Source of the DNA: R-RK-3 sp031399085
GTDB lineage: Bacteria > Pseudomonadota > Alphaproteobacteria > Rhizobiales > Rhodomicrobiaceae
Reading direction: 5' to 3'
Length of the DNA stretch: 64,000 nt
Assembly: GCA_031399085.1 (NCBI GenBank)
Contig: JANNOQ010000045.1
Coordinates: 162,564-226,563 of the forward strand
The notes under the pieces were generated by a model. It searched no databases and was not told where the DNA came from. It saw only the letters and a list, made by a program, of their open reading frames with translations. Shown here piece by piece: positions 1-8,940 of this stretch; the stretch's first letter is position 1; each line of letters opens with the position of its first letter. The translations under genes and the position numbers were made by a program.

Positions 1-146
1 TCAATCTGGACAATCCTTCTGTCGAGACGCGCATTGATCTCGTGCCGCATAAGGCACGGGCCAAGAAAGTGAATACGGTGTTGAGCAATTCCTTCGGCTT
101 CGGCGGCACGAATGCATCGCTGATTTTCCGCCGCGTTGCCGACTGA
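1..146 (+). CDS. fabF: 3-oxoacyl-ACP synthase II (FabF), C-terminal fragment
   Basis: The reading frame is open from the left edge and stops at 144-146, leaving the last 47 residues of a beta-ketoacyl-ACP synthase. The end carries the conserved NSFGFGGTNASLIF signature, whose glycine-rich loop lies near the active site in this thiolase-fold family. The enzyme elongates acyl-ACP chains in the cytoplasmic type II fatty acid synthase. The catalytic Cys and the two His residues lie outside the window. The gene directly precedes mltG, an arrangement common in alphaproteobacteria. The family is certain; FabF rather than FabB is inferred from the neighbour. Confidence 0.9.
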   Translation, partial: NLDNPSVETRIDLVPHKARAKKVNTVLSNSFGFGGTNASLIFRRVAD

Positions 147-251
147 CCGCCGCTTGAGGCATTGTCAGACGTCGGTAAGCAGCCTAACCTAGCTTTCGCC
201 ATAATTGGTTGGTCATTCTTGCCGTGATTTGGGTGGGAGAGCGTATCCACA

Positions 252-1604
252 ATGCCGGGCGACAATCGTCAATGGGGTAACGATCGCGGGTATCAAAGTG
301 GAGGCTACCTCACGGCGAACCGCGACTATGGCGCTTTGCCGCGCAGCCCGGCGGAAGCGCTTGAACCCGACCATGCGCCCATGCCTCCGATCAACATGCG
401 AGGCTGGCGTCAGCGCCCCATTGTGAGAATCCTCAACAATATCATCACGCTGCTTTTTGTCGGCGTCATCGGCCTGGCGGTGCTGTTCTATTTCGTCCGC
501 ACGCAATTCGACCAACCTGGGCCGCTCGGCTATTCGACGGTTGTCGTGGTTCCCAAGGGCGAAGGCGTCCGCGAAATCGCCAGCCGGCTGGAGCGGGAAG
601 GCGTCATTTCGGACCAGCGCATTTTCGTGGCGGCCGTGCTGGTCTACTTTCAGGCGCAGTCCAAACTGAAGGCCGGCGAATACGCCATCAAGAAAAATGC
701 GAGTATGCGGAACGTGCTCGACGCCCTCGTCGAAGGTAAGGCGATCCTGCATACGGTATCCATTCCCGAGGGGCTGACTAGCTATCAGGTCGTGGAACGG
801 CTGAACGCCCACTCCGAGTTGACCGGCAGGATCGACCTCATTCCGCCGGAGGGGAGCGTTTTGCCCGATACCTACCGCTTCGCGCGGGGGACCGACCGGC
901 GCGAGCTGATCGCCCGGATGCAGAACGAGCAGCGCAAATTCATGGAAATGATCTGGCCCAAACGCGCCACCGGCCTTCCCATAAGAACGCAAGAAGAGGC
1001 GGTGACGCTGGCCTCGATCGTGGAGCGAGAAACCGGGCGGGCCGATGAAAGGCCGCGCGTGGCGGCGGTATTCGTCAACCGGCTGCAGAAGAACATGCGG
1101 CTGCAATCGGACCCGACGATCATCTACGGCCTGTCAGGCGGCAAAGGCACTTTGGGCCGCCCTATCCTGCGCACCGAAATCGAGCAGATGACGCCTTATA
1201 ACACCTATACGATGAAGGGCTTGCCTCCGACGCCGATCGCCAATCCCGGCCGCGCCGCGCTCGAAGCGGTGCTACGTCCGGCAAAGACGAGCGATCTCTA
1301 TTTCGTTGCCGACGGCACGGGCGGGCATGCGTTTTCCGAAACCTATGACGACCACAAGAAAAGCGTGAGCGAGTGGCGCACCATCGAGAAGGAAATCCGA
1401 GCCAAACAGGAAGCGGCGGCGAAGGCGGCGGCCCAGCAACAGGTCGCGGCGGCAACGCCAGCACCTGGCTCACCAGCGGCGACCGCCACGGATAGCACAA
1501 CCACCATCGTGCCCGGCATCGCCATCACCGCATCCTCGGCCGACCCTGGCGAAGCGGTTGGCGATGGCGGTATGCCGCTGCCCGTGCGCAAGCCGAAACG
1601 TTGA
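252..1604 (+). CDS. mltG: Endolytic murein transglycosylase MltG
   Basis: This 450-residue protein is a YceG/MltG-type lytic transglycosylase, which cleaves nascent glycan strands and helps set peptidoglycan chain length at the inner membrane. A basic cytoplasmic N-terminus of about 60 residues precedes one membrane segment (about residues 65-85, rich in I, L, V). A LysM-like part follows, then the catalytic region with the motif LASIVERETG; Glu258 is the likely catalytic acid, matching the conserved ASIVEKET region of E. coli MltG. The family motif SDPTIIYGL and the GLPPTPIANPG stretch are also present. The last 60 or so residues are Ala/Gln/Pro-rich and probably disordered. The gene starts about 105 bp after fabF and may share its promoter. 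Confidence 0.95.
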   Translation: MPGDNRQWGNDRGYQSGGYLTANRDYGALPRSPAEALEPDHAPMPPINMRGWRQRPIVRILNNIITLLFVGVIGLAVLFYFVRTQFDQPGPLGYSTVVVVPKGEGVREIASRLEREGVISDQRIFVAAVLVYFQAQSKLKAGEYAIKKNASMRNVLDALVEGKAILHTVSIPEGLTSYQVVERLNAHSELTGRIDLIPPEGSVLPDTYRFARGTDRRELIARMQNEQRKFMEMIWPKRATGLPIRTQEEAVTLASIVERETGRADERPRVAAVFVNRLQKNMRLQSDPTIIYGLSGGKGTLGRPILRTEIEQMTPYNTYTMKGLPPTPIANPGRAALEAVLRPAKTSDLYFVADGTGGHAFSETYDDHKKSVSEWRTIEKEIRAKQEAAAKAAAQQQVAAATPAPGSPAATATDSTTTIVPGIAITASSADPGEAVGDGGMPLPVRKPKR

Positions 1605-1824
1605 GCGCGCGCAACGACCATCCACGGCTTAACCCCCCCGAACGTTGACAGACTGCGGCCAACGCCAAGCGTTGGGTCGAATCGGACTTTCCGTAATCCG
1701 AAAAGCATGATGTAAATGCCTCAAGTTTTGGGGTGTTGAACTGCTTGCTCGTAGGAGTGCCGTCGATGTCCAGAGCCAGGGGCGCGCGCACTGGTCCTGC
1801 CTCCCAAATGGAGGACGCGCTGCA

Positions 1825-3000
1825 ATGAGCCGCCCGTCAAACGTGCAGGACCGTTTCGTTGCGGCGGTGGAGGCAATCTACAACGCGGCGACGGCGCCTC
1901 AATCCTGGCCGCACGCGCTCGAAGCAATCGCGGCGGTTTACGATGATACCGGCGCCAATCTCACCTATCTGCGCGACGACGGCGCTTCCGGTGCTGTCGT
2001 TTCGCCCAGTCTGCTGCCGGGCGCCGCCGAATATAATGAGACCTGGTGGCGGCACGATATTCGAACCCAGCGTGCGACGGAACGGGGGTACTGGTCCGCC
2101 GAGACCGTGATCACCGACGAGCATCTGGTGACCGAAGCGGAGATTTATGGCCACCCGTTCTATACCGAGTTCCTCGCCAAATTCGGGCTTCGCTGGTCCG
2201 CGAGCGTCGCGATCTCGCCGGATCCGCATGTGCAGGTGGGGCTTACGGTGCAGCGGTCGGCCCGGAAAACGCCGTTCTCGGAGGAGGAATGCGCCACCAT
2301 TGCCCGGCTCGGCCATCACGCCGAGCAGTCATTGCGGCTCAGTCTTCAGCTTATGAATGCCGAAGTCGCCGGTGTCGGGCTGCGGGACGCGCTCGATAAC
2401 ATCGGCCTGGCGGTTTTTCTCTTGGACGGGCTGCGGCGTGTCATCTTCAGCAACGCTGCTGGCAAGCGGATCATCGGGCGGGGGCTTGAGGTCTTCGAGG
2501 AGCGGTTGACAGCTTCGGCGCCGTCCGAGCGCGCCGGATTGGACATTGCCCTGTCCTCGATGACCGCAAGCGAGCCGCGCGGCTTTTTCGATCATCCCAA
2601 GCCTATTCTGCTCAAACGACCGCAATCCGATTTCCAGCTTATGCTCTACCTGATGCCGCTGCGGGCGGTGGATGAGCCCGGGCTCACGGATTTTCTCGTC
2701 CGCACGCGCGCCATCGTCATCGCCATCGAATTGCGCCCGCATGAACCTGCCGATCCCTCGCTGGTCCGCGACCTTCTGGGCCTGACGCTTGGCGAGGCGC
2801 GGGTAGCCGCGCTGATCGGTTCAGGCGTTTCCCCCAAAGAAGCGGCCAGCCGGCTCGGCATTACAGAAGGCACCGTGCGCACGGTGCTGAAGCGCGTTTT
2901 CGTCAAGGCCGGCGTCTCCCGCCAGAGCGAACTTGCAGTGCTTTTGACCAACATATCGCGTGGGCAACCGGCCTCGCAAATGAGGCGACCGAGCGCCTAA
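1825..3000 (+). CDS. LuxR-type HTH transcriptional regulator
   Basis: A 391-residue cytoplasmic regulator. The C-terminal part, from about residue 313, is a LuxR/GerE-type helix-turn-helix: a LTLGEARVAALIGSG helix pair, then KEAASRLGITEGTVRTVLKRVFVKAGV, given here in shortened form, which fits the usual scanning and recognition helices. The middle (about 190-260) resembles a PAS fold (the GLAVFLLDGLRRVIFSNAAG region), so it may bind a small ligand. The N-terminal 180 residues match no domain I recognise. The ATG at 1825 is preceded by GGAGGA at about 1809. No LuxI-type synthase is nearby, so there is no reason to call it a quorum sensor. Targets are unknown. Confidence 0.8.
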   Translation: MSRPSNVQDRFVAAVEAIYNAATAPQSWPHALEAIAAVYDDTGANLTYLRDDGASGAVVSPSLLPGAAEYNETWWRHDIRTQRATERGYWSAETVITDEHLVTEAEIYGHPFYTEFLAKFGLRWSASVAISPDPHVQVGLTVQRSARKTPFSEEECATIARLGHHAEQSLRLSLQLMNAEVAGVGLRDALDNIGLAVFLLDGLRRVIFSNAAGKRIIGRGLEVFEERLTASAPSERAGLDIALSSMTASEPRGFFDHPKPILLKRPQSDFQLMLYLMPLRAVDEPGLTDFLVRTRAIVIAIELRPHEPADPSLVRDLLGLTLGEARVAALIGSGVSPKEAASRLGITEGTVRTVLKRVFVKAGVSRQSELAVLLTNISRGQPASQMRRPSA

Positions 3001-3024
3001 TTCAGCCTTTCGCGTCGTAGAGTG

Positions 3025-3060
3025 GAGAAAGCCCGGCGTCGGCTTCCGCCGCGCTTTCTC
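3025..3060. terminator. Bidirectional stem-loop terminator between convergent genes
   Basis: GAGAAAGC at 3025-3032 pairs with GCTTTCTC at 3053-3060. An inner CGGCG/CGCCG stem is separated from it by one mismatch, around an 8-base loop. It lies between the stop of the LuxR-type gene (3000) and the end of the convergent barrel gene (3077), so it could serve both. It has no strong T tract. Confidence 0.6.
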
Positions 3061-3076
3061 AAATGAAGCATCACGC

Positions 3077-3856
3077 CTATCTCAGCGGCTCATACACACG
3101 CTGAAGGCTGTAGTTCACGCCGACCTTCACGGTGTGGAGATCGTTTTCGTGCTGGAAAACGTCGCCGTCAAGATTTCGCGAGTGGTCTTCGCCGAAATCC
3201 ATATAGAGATATTCGATCTTCATCGACAGGTCGCGCTGGAATGCGTATTCGATGCCAAGGCCCAGCGCCCAGCCTGTGTGTACCTCCTGGATCTTGGTAA
3301 AATCGGTGCCGTCTGTGAGGCCTCCGTCAAGATCGCCGGCACGATTTTCGATGTCCGCGAAGGCGAGCCCGCCTTTTGCATAGAACAGCCAGCGATCCTG
3401 GGCATAGCCGAGCCGGCCGGTCAAAGTGCCGTAACCGCCATATTCGGCGCTCGCGAAGCCGATGCCAGTGCTTTGGCTTTCGTCTGCGCCGAGATAGCCG
3501 ACATCGGCCTCAAGGCTGAAAACGAAGGCGTCGAACTGCCAATTATAGCCCAGCGTGACCCCAGCCATCCAGCCGGCGGGATCGAATGAGATGCCATCCC
3601 CACCGTCGAATGCATCGCCATTCCCCGCCCCGGCATCGTTAAAGGACGAGGATGAGCCCGAGCCGTAGCCGAGATGGCCGCCGAGATAGAAGCCGTTCCA
3701 GGAAAAATAGGATTGGGGAACCACGATCGCATCGTCCCCATCCTTATAACTTCGATTGTAATCCCTAAGGTCCGCCGCGCTGGCCGGGCCCCAGCCGACG
3801 GCCGCAAAGGCCAACGCAACGCCTATACGCGACGCCACATACACAGAGTTCCGCAT
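3077..3856 (-). CDS. Outer-membrane beta-barrel protein (Omp25/Omp31 family)
   Basis: A 259-residue exported protein. The signal peptide (MRNSVYVASRIGVALAFAAV, cleaved near ASAAD) leads into a mature part starting with a short KDGDD linker and the family hallmark WNGFYLGGHLGYG. Alternating hydrophobic/polar strands follow, as in eight-stranded OmpA-like barrels of Rhizobiales (Omp25, Omp31, RopB). I chose the ATG at 3856 because it begins the signal peptide; extending the frame upstream only adds a TTG and a polar stretch. The C-terminus ends in LQRVYEPLR, similar to the tail of the barrel at 42048-42806. The function is probably structural; no substrate can be inferred. Confidence 0.85.
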   Translation of the reverse strand: MRNSVYVASRIGVALAFAAVGWGPASAADLRDYNRSYKDGDDAIVVPQSYFSWNGFYLGGHLGYGSGSSSSFNDAGAGNGDAFDGGDGISFDPAGWMAGVTLGYNWQFDAFVFSLEADVGYLGADESQSTGIGFASAEYGGYGTLTGRLGYAQDRWLFYAKGGLAFADIENRAGDLDGGLTDGTDFTKIQEVHTGWALGLGIEYAFQRDLSMKIEYLYMDFGEDHSRNLDGDVFQHENDLHTVKVGVNYSLQRVYEPLR

Positions 3857-4143
3857 ACTGATCTCACACTTCTGATACTGTCTGAACAAACGCCACAGCC
3901 CCTTTCACCATTCGCTGAAGCGTCTTCAACGCATACGCCACGGTTTCAGCGAGATAGCAAGGGCAGTTGCACTGTATAAAACTTTCTCGCTAAGGTTGTT
4001 TTTTAATTCTGGCTTATTCAACTGAAAATTGCGGATTTGCTGCCGCCTGCGGCCATTCTGCAACTTTGAGCGAAAACGTCCTGCCTGTTCACTCTGCATA
4101 CCGGCTTTTCTCGACAGCCGTGAAACCGTAGTCTTGGACGGAC

Positions 4144-5976
4144 ATGCAAAATTTGAAAAAGCCGGTCATGCCCTTTTGCCGTCGTGCCATTCGCGCCGAT
4201 CAGGCCGACCGGCGCCGTCATTTGTCCCGCCCCGTTATTACGCTTGTCGCGGCTCTCATTTTCGCGCACCCGGCCAACGCCCAACGAACGGACGATCCGG
4301 CTGCGGCGGCATTTATCTCACGTGATGCGCGCTTTCACCCGACTGTCGCGCGAAACGGCATGGTCGCGGCGGAGGACAAAATCGCAGCGGATACCGGCGC
4401 CGAGATCCTGCGCAAGGGCGGCAACGCCGTCGATGCCGCCGTGGCAACGGGGTTCGCCATGGCCGTCAGCCATCCGCAAGCGGGAAATCTGGGTGGCGGC
4501 GGCTTCATGCTGATCGCGCTCGCCAAGGAACGCAAAGTCGTTGCGATCGACTATCGCGAAATGGCGCCTGCAGCCGCGACGCGCGATCTGTTTCTTGGCG
4601 CAAATGGCGAGGTTGACACCAACAAGGCCCGCTTCAGCCATGCGGCGGCGGGCGTGCCGGGCACGGTCGCCGGTTTGATCCACGCGCTGGAACGCTACGG
4701 CACGATGACCCTTGCGCAGGTGCTCGAACCCGCCATCCGCCTTGCGGAAGACGGCTTTGCCATCCCGTGGGGCCTGGCCTACGCCTTGGCTGGCAACCGC
4801 GAACGCTTCGCCAAGGACCCGTCTTCACTCGGATATTTTTTTCATCCCGCCCGCAGGTCCTACGAGGCGGGCGAAATCTTCAAACAGCCCGACCTGGCCA
4901 AGACGCTGCGCGCAATCGCCGATCAGGGCCGGCGCGGCTTCTATGAAGGCTGGGTGGCGGATCGTATCGTTGCGGAAATGAAGTCAGGCGCGGGGCTCAT
5001 CAGGCATGAGGATCTGCAAGCGTATCGCGTGGTGGAGCGCGAACCTGTGCGCGGCAATTATCGCGGGCTTGAAATCGTCTCCATGCCGCCGCCGTCCTCG
5101 GGCGGCGCGCATTTGATCGAGATGCTGAATATCCTCGAAGGCTATGACCTGAAAGCTGCGGGGCACAACAGCGCCGACACGCTTCACCGCCTCGTCGAAG
5201 CCATGCGCCGCGCCTATGCCGACAGGGCAATGCATATGGGCGACCCGGATTTCTGGGCGGTGCCGGTGGCGGGGCTGACGAGCGAGGCGTATGCGGCGCG
5301 GCTTCGCGAGGGCATCGACCTGACGAAAGCATCGAAATCGGCCGATATTTCAGCTGGGACGCCATCCGCCAAGGAAGGCGAACAGACGACGCATTTCTCG
5401 GTGATGGATAAGGACGGCAATGCCGTCGCCAACACCTACACGCTGAATTTCACCTTCGGCAGCGGCTATTCCGTGGATGGCGCGGGTTTCCTGCTCAACA
5501 ATGAAATGGACGATTTCTCCGCCAAGCCCGGCGCGCCGAACGCCTTCGGCCTGATCGGCGGCGAGGCCAACGCCATCGCGCCGCGCAAGCGCCCGCTCTC
5601 GTCCATGACGCCGACGATCGTGCTCAAGGACGGTGAGGCGTTCATTGCCACCGGCAGCCCCGGCGGCAGCACCATCATCACCGTCGTCTTGCAGCTTTTG
5701 CTGAACGTGCTCGACTTCGACATGAACATCATGGAGGCGAGCGCCGCGCCGCGCATTCATCATCAATGGCTGCCGGACATTTTGACAACCGAGCGCGGCA
5801 TTTCCCCGGACACGCTGCGCATCCTCGAACAACGCGGTTTCATCCTGCCGCGGGGAAAGGAGGGCCAGATCACGCAGCGCGTCCTTGGCCGGACAAATTC
5901 CATCCTCCGCCAGAACGGCTATCTATTCGGCGCCGCCGATCCGCGCGCAGCCGATGGCGCGATCGCGGGATATTGA
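4144..5976 (+). CDS. ggt: Gamma-glutamyltransferase, secreted
   Basis: A 610-residue precursor of the Ntn-hydrolase that cleaves the gamma-glutamyl bond of glutathione and transfers or hydrolyses the glutamyl group in the periplasm. A basic N-terminus and hydrophobic stretch (about 29-45, ending HPANAQ) form the signal peptide. The family motifs follow in order: GGNAVDAAVATGFAM, NLGGGGFML, and the autoprocessing site EGEQTTHFS, where Thr415 would be the nucleophile and the new N-terminus of the small subunit. The oxyanion and substrate loop PLSSMTPTIV and GSPGGSTIIT are intact, so the enzyme should be active. It stands alone, divergent from the upstream barrel gene, with 287 bp of promoter space between them. 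Confidence 0.95.
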   Translation: MQNLKKPVMPFCRRAIRADQADRRRHLSRPVITLVAALIFAHPANAQRTDDPAAAAFISRDARFHPTVARNGMVAAEDKIAADTGAEILRKGGNAVDAAVATGFAMAVSHPQAGNLGGGGFMLIALAKERKVVAIDYREMAPAAATRDLFLGANGEVDTNKARFSHAAAGVPGTVAGLIHALERYGTMTLAQVLEPAIRLAEDGFAIPWGLAYALAGNRERFAKDPSSLGYFFHPARRSYEAGEIFKQPDLAKTLRAIADQGRRGFYEGWVADRIVAEMKSGAGLIRHEDLQAYRVVEREPVRGNYRGLEIVSMPPPSSGGAHLIEMLNILEGYDLKAAGHNSADTLHRLVEAMRRAYADRAMHMGDPDFWAVPVAGLTSEAYAARLREGIDLTKASKSADISAGTPSAKEGEQTTHFSVMDKDGNAVANTYTLNFTFGSGYSVDGAGFLLNNEMDDFSAKPGAPNAFGLIGGEANAIAPRKRPLSSMTPTIVLKDGEAFIATGSPGGSTIITVVLQLLLNVLDFDMNIMEASAAPRIHHQWLPDILTTERGISPDTLRILEQRGFILPRGKEGQITQRVLGRTNSILRQNGYLFGAADPRAADGAIAGY

Positions 5977-6113
5977 ATGCGCCTGGATGGAGGAATTAAC
6001 GTTGGCTGAACGGCGCTATTTTCCTTGCAACAAGATATGTCAATTGAGATATCTTATAAATATAGCGACAAAGCACAAAGCAACACTTCGAAGTTATTAA
6101 CCTGGACGCCAGA

Positions 6114-6133
6114 GTTACAAAACGTTACAAAAC
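6114..6133. repeat. Perfect tandem 10-bp repeat upstream of a small secreted protein gene
   Basis: GTTACAAAAC occurs twice head to tail (6114-6123 and 6124-6133) in an AT-rich leader about 70 bp before the ATG at 6205. One-turn spacing of identical half-sites suggests a regulator-binding site, but no partner can be named. Confidence 0.5.
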
Positions 6134-6204
6134 AGAGATTGCTAATATGCCGGAATATTTGAGAAATAACCATGCTGAGGAATGCCTATAGTAGGAGATC
6201 TCAA

Positions 6205-6459
6205 ATGGCAAAATCGAAAATTGCGTTAACCGCGGCAGCAATCGGCTTCGCTGCTCTGATTGGCGGCCTTGCGCCAGTAGAAGCCTCGCCGATGCCGGCC
6301 TCGCCGCTCGCCCTTTTGTCGCAACAGAGTTCGGCGGAAACCGGCTCGTTGCAAAAGGTCCACTACCGCTATTGCCGCCGTTGGCGTCACGAATGCGCCG
6401 ATCGCTGGGGCTGGCGGACCGGGCGCTACTTCCGTTGCCTTGCTCGGCACGGCTGCTGA
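6205..6459 (+). CDS. Small secreted four-cysteine protein
   Basis: An 84-residue protein with a clear signal peptide (MAKSKIALTAAAIGFAALIG, cleavage probably near VEAS). The mature part is short and basic. Its last 30 residues are dense in aromatic residues and Arg and carry four cysteines, in the pattern YC, EC, RC and a final GC, around WGWRTGRYF. That suggests two periplasmic disulfides. I place the start at 6205 because AGGAG at 6193-6197 is well spaced; a start at 6172 would put a polar extension ahead of the signal peptide. The function is unknown. The gene is followed at once by a strong terminator, so it is a single-gene unit. Confidence 0.7.
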   Translation: MAKSKIALTAAAIGFAALIGGLAPVEASPMPASPLALLSQQSSAETGSLQKVHYRYCRRWRHECADRWGWRTGRYFRCLARHGC

Positions 6460-6494
6460 TCTCTTTAACTCAGGCCTGATCAGGCCGATGAGAG

Positions 6495-6525
6495 GGGCGC
6501 ATCCGCTTTGCGGAGCGCCCTTTTT
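6495..6525 (+). terminator. Rho-independent terminator
   Basis: GGGCGC at 6495-6500 pairs with GCGCCC at 6515-6520, with an inner CCGC/GCGG stem, and five T residues follow. It sits 36 bp after the stop of the small secreted protein gene and faces the convergent gene at 6564-6908. Confidence 0.85.
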
Positions 6526-6563
6526 GCCGCCCAACGGATTACGGCTTGGGATCGTAGGCGGGG

Positions 6564-6908
6564 CTAAAACGAAACGTTATTCACAACCCAAGCCCCGCCC
6601 GCCGCGGCCAGCCCCGCCAACAGGATTGGCGGCAGCGTCCTGACGAAGACGGTTAGCAGCGCGGCGAAAGCGGAGAGCACCTTTTCGCCCGCATCGAGGA
6701 GTTCCCGCGCCGCCCGGTAAAGGAGATAAATCACCACGCCTGCAACGATCACCAGCAAAAGCTGCTTCCACAAATCCAGCTCGCCGAGCGTGTCCCAGGG
6801 CACGCTGAGGATCTGGTTGACCGTCCATCTCCAGATGGTCTCGATAAATTGGAAGATGGCGGCAAGGCCCTGCCGCAAAAAATTCAAAAGCTGATCAATA
6901 AACTGCAT
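6564..6908 (-). CDS. Small inner-membrane protein of unknown function
   Basis: A 114-residue protein. The first 40 residues are amphipathic (MQFIDQLLNFLRQGLAAIFQ, then a Trp-rich stretch). A hydrophobic helix (LLLVIVAGVVIYLLYRAA) follows, then a second hydrophobic segment near the C-terminus (LPPILLAGLAAAGGAWVV). Two membrane segments are likely. I chose the ATG at 6908 because GGGGAG lies a few bases upstream and the longer frame adds only polar sequence. I do not recognise the family. It is divergent from the ABC exporter genes that begin at 7256. Confidence 0.6.
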   Translation of the reverse strand: MQFIDQLLNFLRQGLAAIFQFIETIWRWTVNQILSVPWDTLGELDLWKQLLLVIVAGVVIYLLYRAARELLDAGEKVLSAFAALLTVFVRTLPPILLAGLAAAGGAWVVNNVSF

Positions 6909-7255
6909 GGTCCAATACTCCCCAAAAGGCTTTCGCCCGCCCCCGATACTATAACACCAACCGCGATCACCAATTGAGCCCACCTGCGTCATTGAGCGTA
7001 ATCGCGGCATGAGCTCGTCGCATGGGATCAATCTGCCGGAAGGTCGAATTTTAGTGAAATGCGGCTATGTCAGGGCTGCCATGCGGTTCTTTAAACGATA
7101 TTTGTCGTGAACGCGGTAAAACTGAGGCGACAACCGACCGCCCGATCAAATCAGTTGCCCGACCGTCACCGAGGAGGCACAGTCGCGACCTTGCTGAAAC
7201 TGCTTCAAGCCCCATTTCACCTTCAGCCCCCATCCCCTCCCAACATCAATCAGTC
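6909..7255. other. 347-bp intergenic region between divergent genes
   Basis: This stretch separates the small membrane protein gene from the ABC exporter pair and must hold both promoters. A GAGGAGGC at about 7170 resembles a ribosome-binding site, but no convincing open frame follows it. I see no clear palindrome or riboswitch fold. Confidence 0.4.
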
Positions 7256-8182
7256 ATGAATCCGATCATCACCGTTTCAAACCTGTCGAAGACCTATGCC
7301 GGCGGCTTCCAGGCTCTCAAGAACATCAATCTGGAGATCCGGGACGGGGAGATTTTTGCCCTGCTCGGCCCGAACGGCGCGGGCAAGACGACGCTGATCA
7401 GCACGATCTGCGGGTTGGTCAATCCGACGGGCGGATCGGTGTCGGTGGCCGGCCATGACATCATCACCGACTATCGCGCGGCCCGCGCCTTGATCGGCCT
7501 TGTGCCCCAGGAGTTGACGACGGACGCCTTCGAGACGGTTTGGGCGACGGTCAGCTTCAGCCGGGGGCTGTTCGGCAAGCGGCCCGATCGCGCCCATACC
7601 GAAAAGGTGCTGAAGCAATTGTCGCTCTGGGACAAAAAAGACAATCGGATCATCACCCTCTCGGGCGGCATGAAACGCCGGGTGATGATCGCCAAGGCGC
7701 TATCGCACGAACCGCAGATCCTCTTTCTCGACGAACCGTCGGCCGGTGTCGATGTCGAGCTGCGCCGGGAGATGTGGGCGGTCGTGCGAGCACTCCGGGC
7801 CTCCGGCGTCACCATCATCCTGACAACGCATTACATCCAGGAAGCGCAGGAAATGGCCGACCGGATCGGCGTCATCAATTACGGCGAAATCGTTCTCGTC
7901 GAGGAGAAGGCCGAATTGATGCGCAAGCTGGGCCGCAAGCGCCTGATCGTCGATTTGCAGAAAAAACTCGACGCGATCCCCGCTGAGCTTTCCGGCAATG
8001 GGCTGGAGATGGCGGATGAAGGGCGGCAGCTCGTCTACACCTACGACACCCAGGCCGACCGGACGGGCATCACCGCGCTGTTGAAGGCGCTGAACGAGGC
8101 GGGAATTCGCGTCAAGGATCTCAATACGACGCAAAGCTCGCTGGAAGAGATTTTCGTCGATCTGGTGAAGAAAAGAGCATGA
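7256..8182 (+). CDS. yadG: ABC-2 type exporter, ATP-binding subunit (YadG-like)
   Basis: A 308-residue ABC ATPase, the same length as E. coli YadG and similar to it throughout. Walker A is GPNGAGKTT, the Q-loop is GLVPQE, the signature is LSGGMKRR, Walker B is ILFLDEPSAGVD and the switch is TTHY. The C-terminal accessory part ends in the family's LEEIFVDLV. It should power the membrane partner encoded next, with which it overlaps by four bases (ATGA at 8179-8182). The start at 7256 matches the family N-terminus, but no good ribosome-binding site is visible upstream. The substrate is not known; related systems carry drugs or polysaccharides. Confidence 0.9.
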   Translation: MNPIITVSNLSKTYAGGFQALKNINLEIRDGEIFALLGPNGAGKTTLISTICGLVNPTGGSVSVAGHDIITDYRAARALIGLVPQELTTDAFETVWATVSFSRGLFGKRPDRAHTEKVLKQLSLWDKKDNRIITLSGGMKRRVMIAKALSHEPQILFLDEPSAGVDVELRREMWAVVRALRASGVTIILTTHYIQEAQEMADRIGVINYGEIVLVEEKAELMRKLGRKRLIVDLQKKLDAIPAELSGNGLEMADEGRQLVYTYDTQADRTGITALLKALNEAGIRVKDLNTTQSSLEEIFVDLVKKRA

Positions 8183-8940
8183 ATTTCCCAGCCGTCAAGG
8201 CCATCTACCTATTCGAAATGGCGCGTTTCAAGCGGACGCTATGGCAAAGCCTTGTTTCGCCCGTGGTTTCGACGGCGCTTTATTTCGTCGTGTTCGGCTC
8301 CGCGATTGGGTCACGGATCACGGAGATCGATGGCATCAGCTATGGCGCGTTCATCGTACCAGGGCTGATCATGCTGAATTTGCTGATGCATTCGATTGCG
8401 AACGCATCGTTCGGCATCTATTTCCCAAAATTCACCGGCACCATCTATGAGATCATGTCCGCGCCGATTTCCGTCTTCGAGATCGTGCTCGGCTATGTCG
8501 GCGCGGCGGCGACGAAAACGATGATTCTCGGCCTCGTCATTCTGGCCACCGCCGGTTTGTTCGTGCCGCTGCACATTGCGCATCCGTTCTGGATGATGCT
8601 GTTTCTTGTCCTGACCTCGATCACATTCAGCCTTTTCGGCTTCATCATCGGCATCTGGGCCGACAATTTTGAAAAGCTGCAGATCATCCCGCTTTTGGTG
8701 GTGACGCCCCTGGTCTTTCTTGGCGGCAGTTTCTATTCGATCAATATGCTGCCGCCCGTTTGGCAGACGGTGACCTTATTCAACCCCGTGCTCTATCTCA
8801 TTAGCGGCTTCCGTTGGAGCTTTTACGAAATCGCCGATGTGAGTGTCGGCGTCAGCCTGGCAATGATCTCGTTTTTCCTTGCGCTGTTCCTGTTTGTGGT
8901 CTGGTGGATGTTCAAGACGGGATATCGGCTCAAGACCTAA
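8179..8940 (+). CDS. yadH: ABC-2 type exporter, membrane subunit (YadH-like)
   Basis: A 253-residue integral membrane protein with about six hydrophobic segments and the ABC-2 signature region (PLVFLGGSFYSINMLPPVWQ, then a NPVLYLISGFR loop), as in YadH, NodJ and DrrB proteins. It is translationally coupled to the ATPase gene through the ATGA overlap. The pair would form a dimeric exporter in the inner membrane. The end of the gene overlaps by 11 bases the end of the convergent DUF924 gene. Confidence 0.9.
   Translation: MNFPAVKAIYLFEMARFKRTLWQSLVSPVVSTALYFVVFGSAIGSRITEIDGISYGAFIVPGLIMLNLLMHSIANASFGIYFPKFTGTIYEIMSAPISVFEIVLGYVGAAATKTMILGLVILATAGLFVPLHIAHPFWMMLFLVLTSITFSLFGFIIGIWADNFEKLQIIPLLVVTPLVFLGGSFYSINMLPPVWQTVTLFNPVLYLISGFRWSFYEIADVSVGVSLAMISFFLALFLFVVWWMFKTGYRLKT

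Noticed and set aside
1825..3000. Quorum-sensing LuxR receptor
   Set aside because: The LuxR-type DNA-binding domain is clear, but the N-terminus does not look like an autoinducer domain and no luxI-type gene is near.
6047..6133. Possible riboswitch or small RNA before the small secreted protein gene
   Set aside because: I see a tandem repeat but no conserved fold or terminator to support an RNA element.
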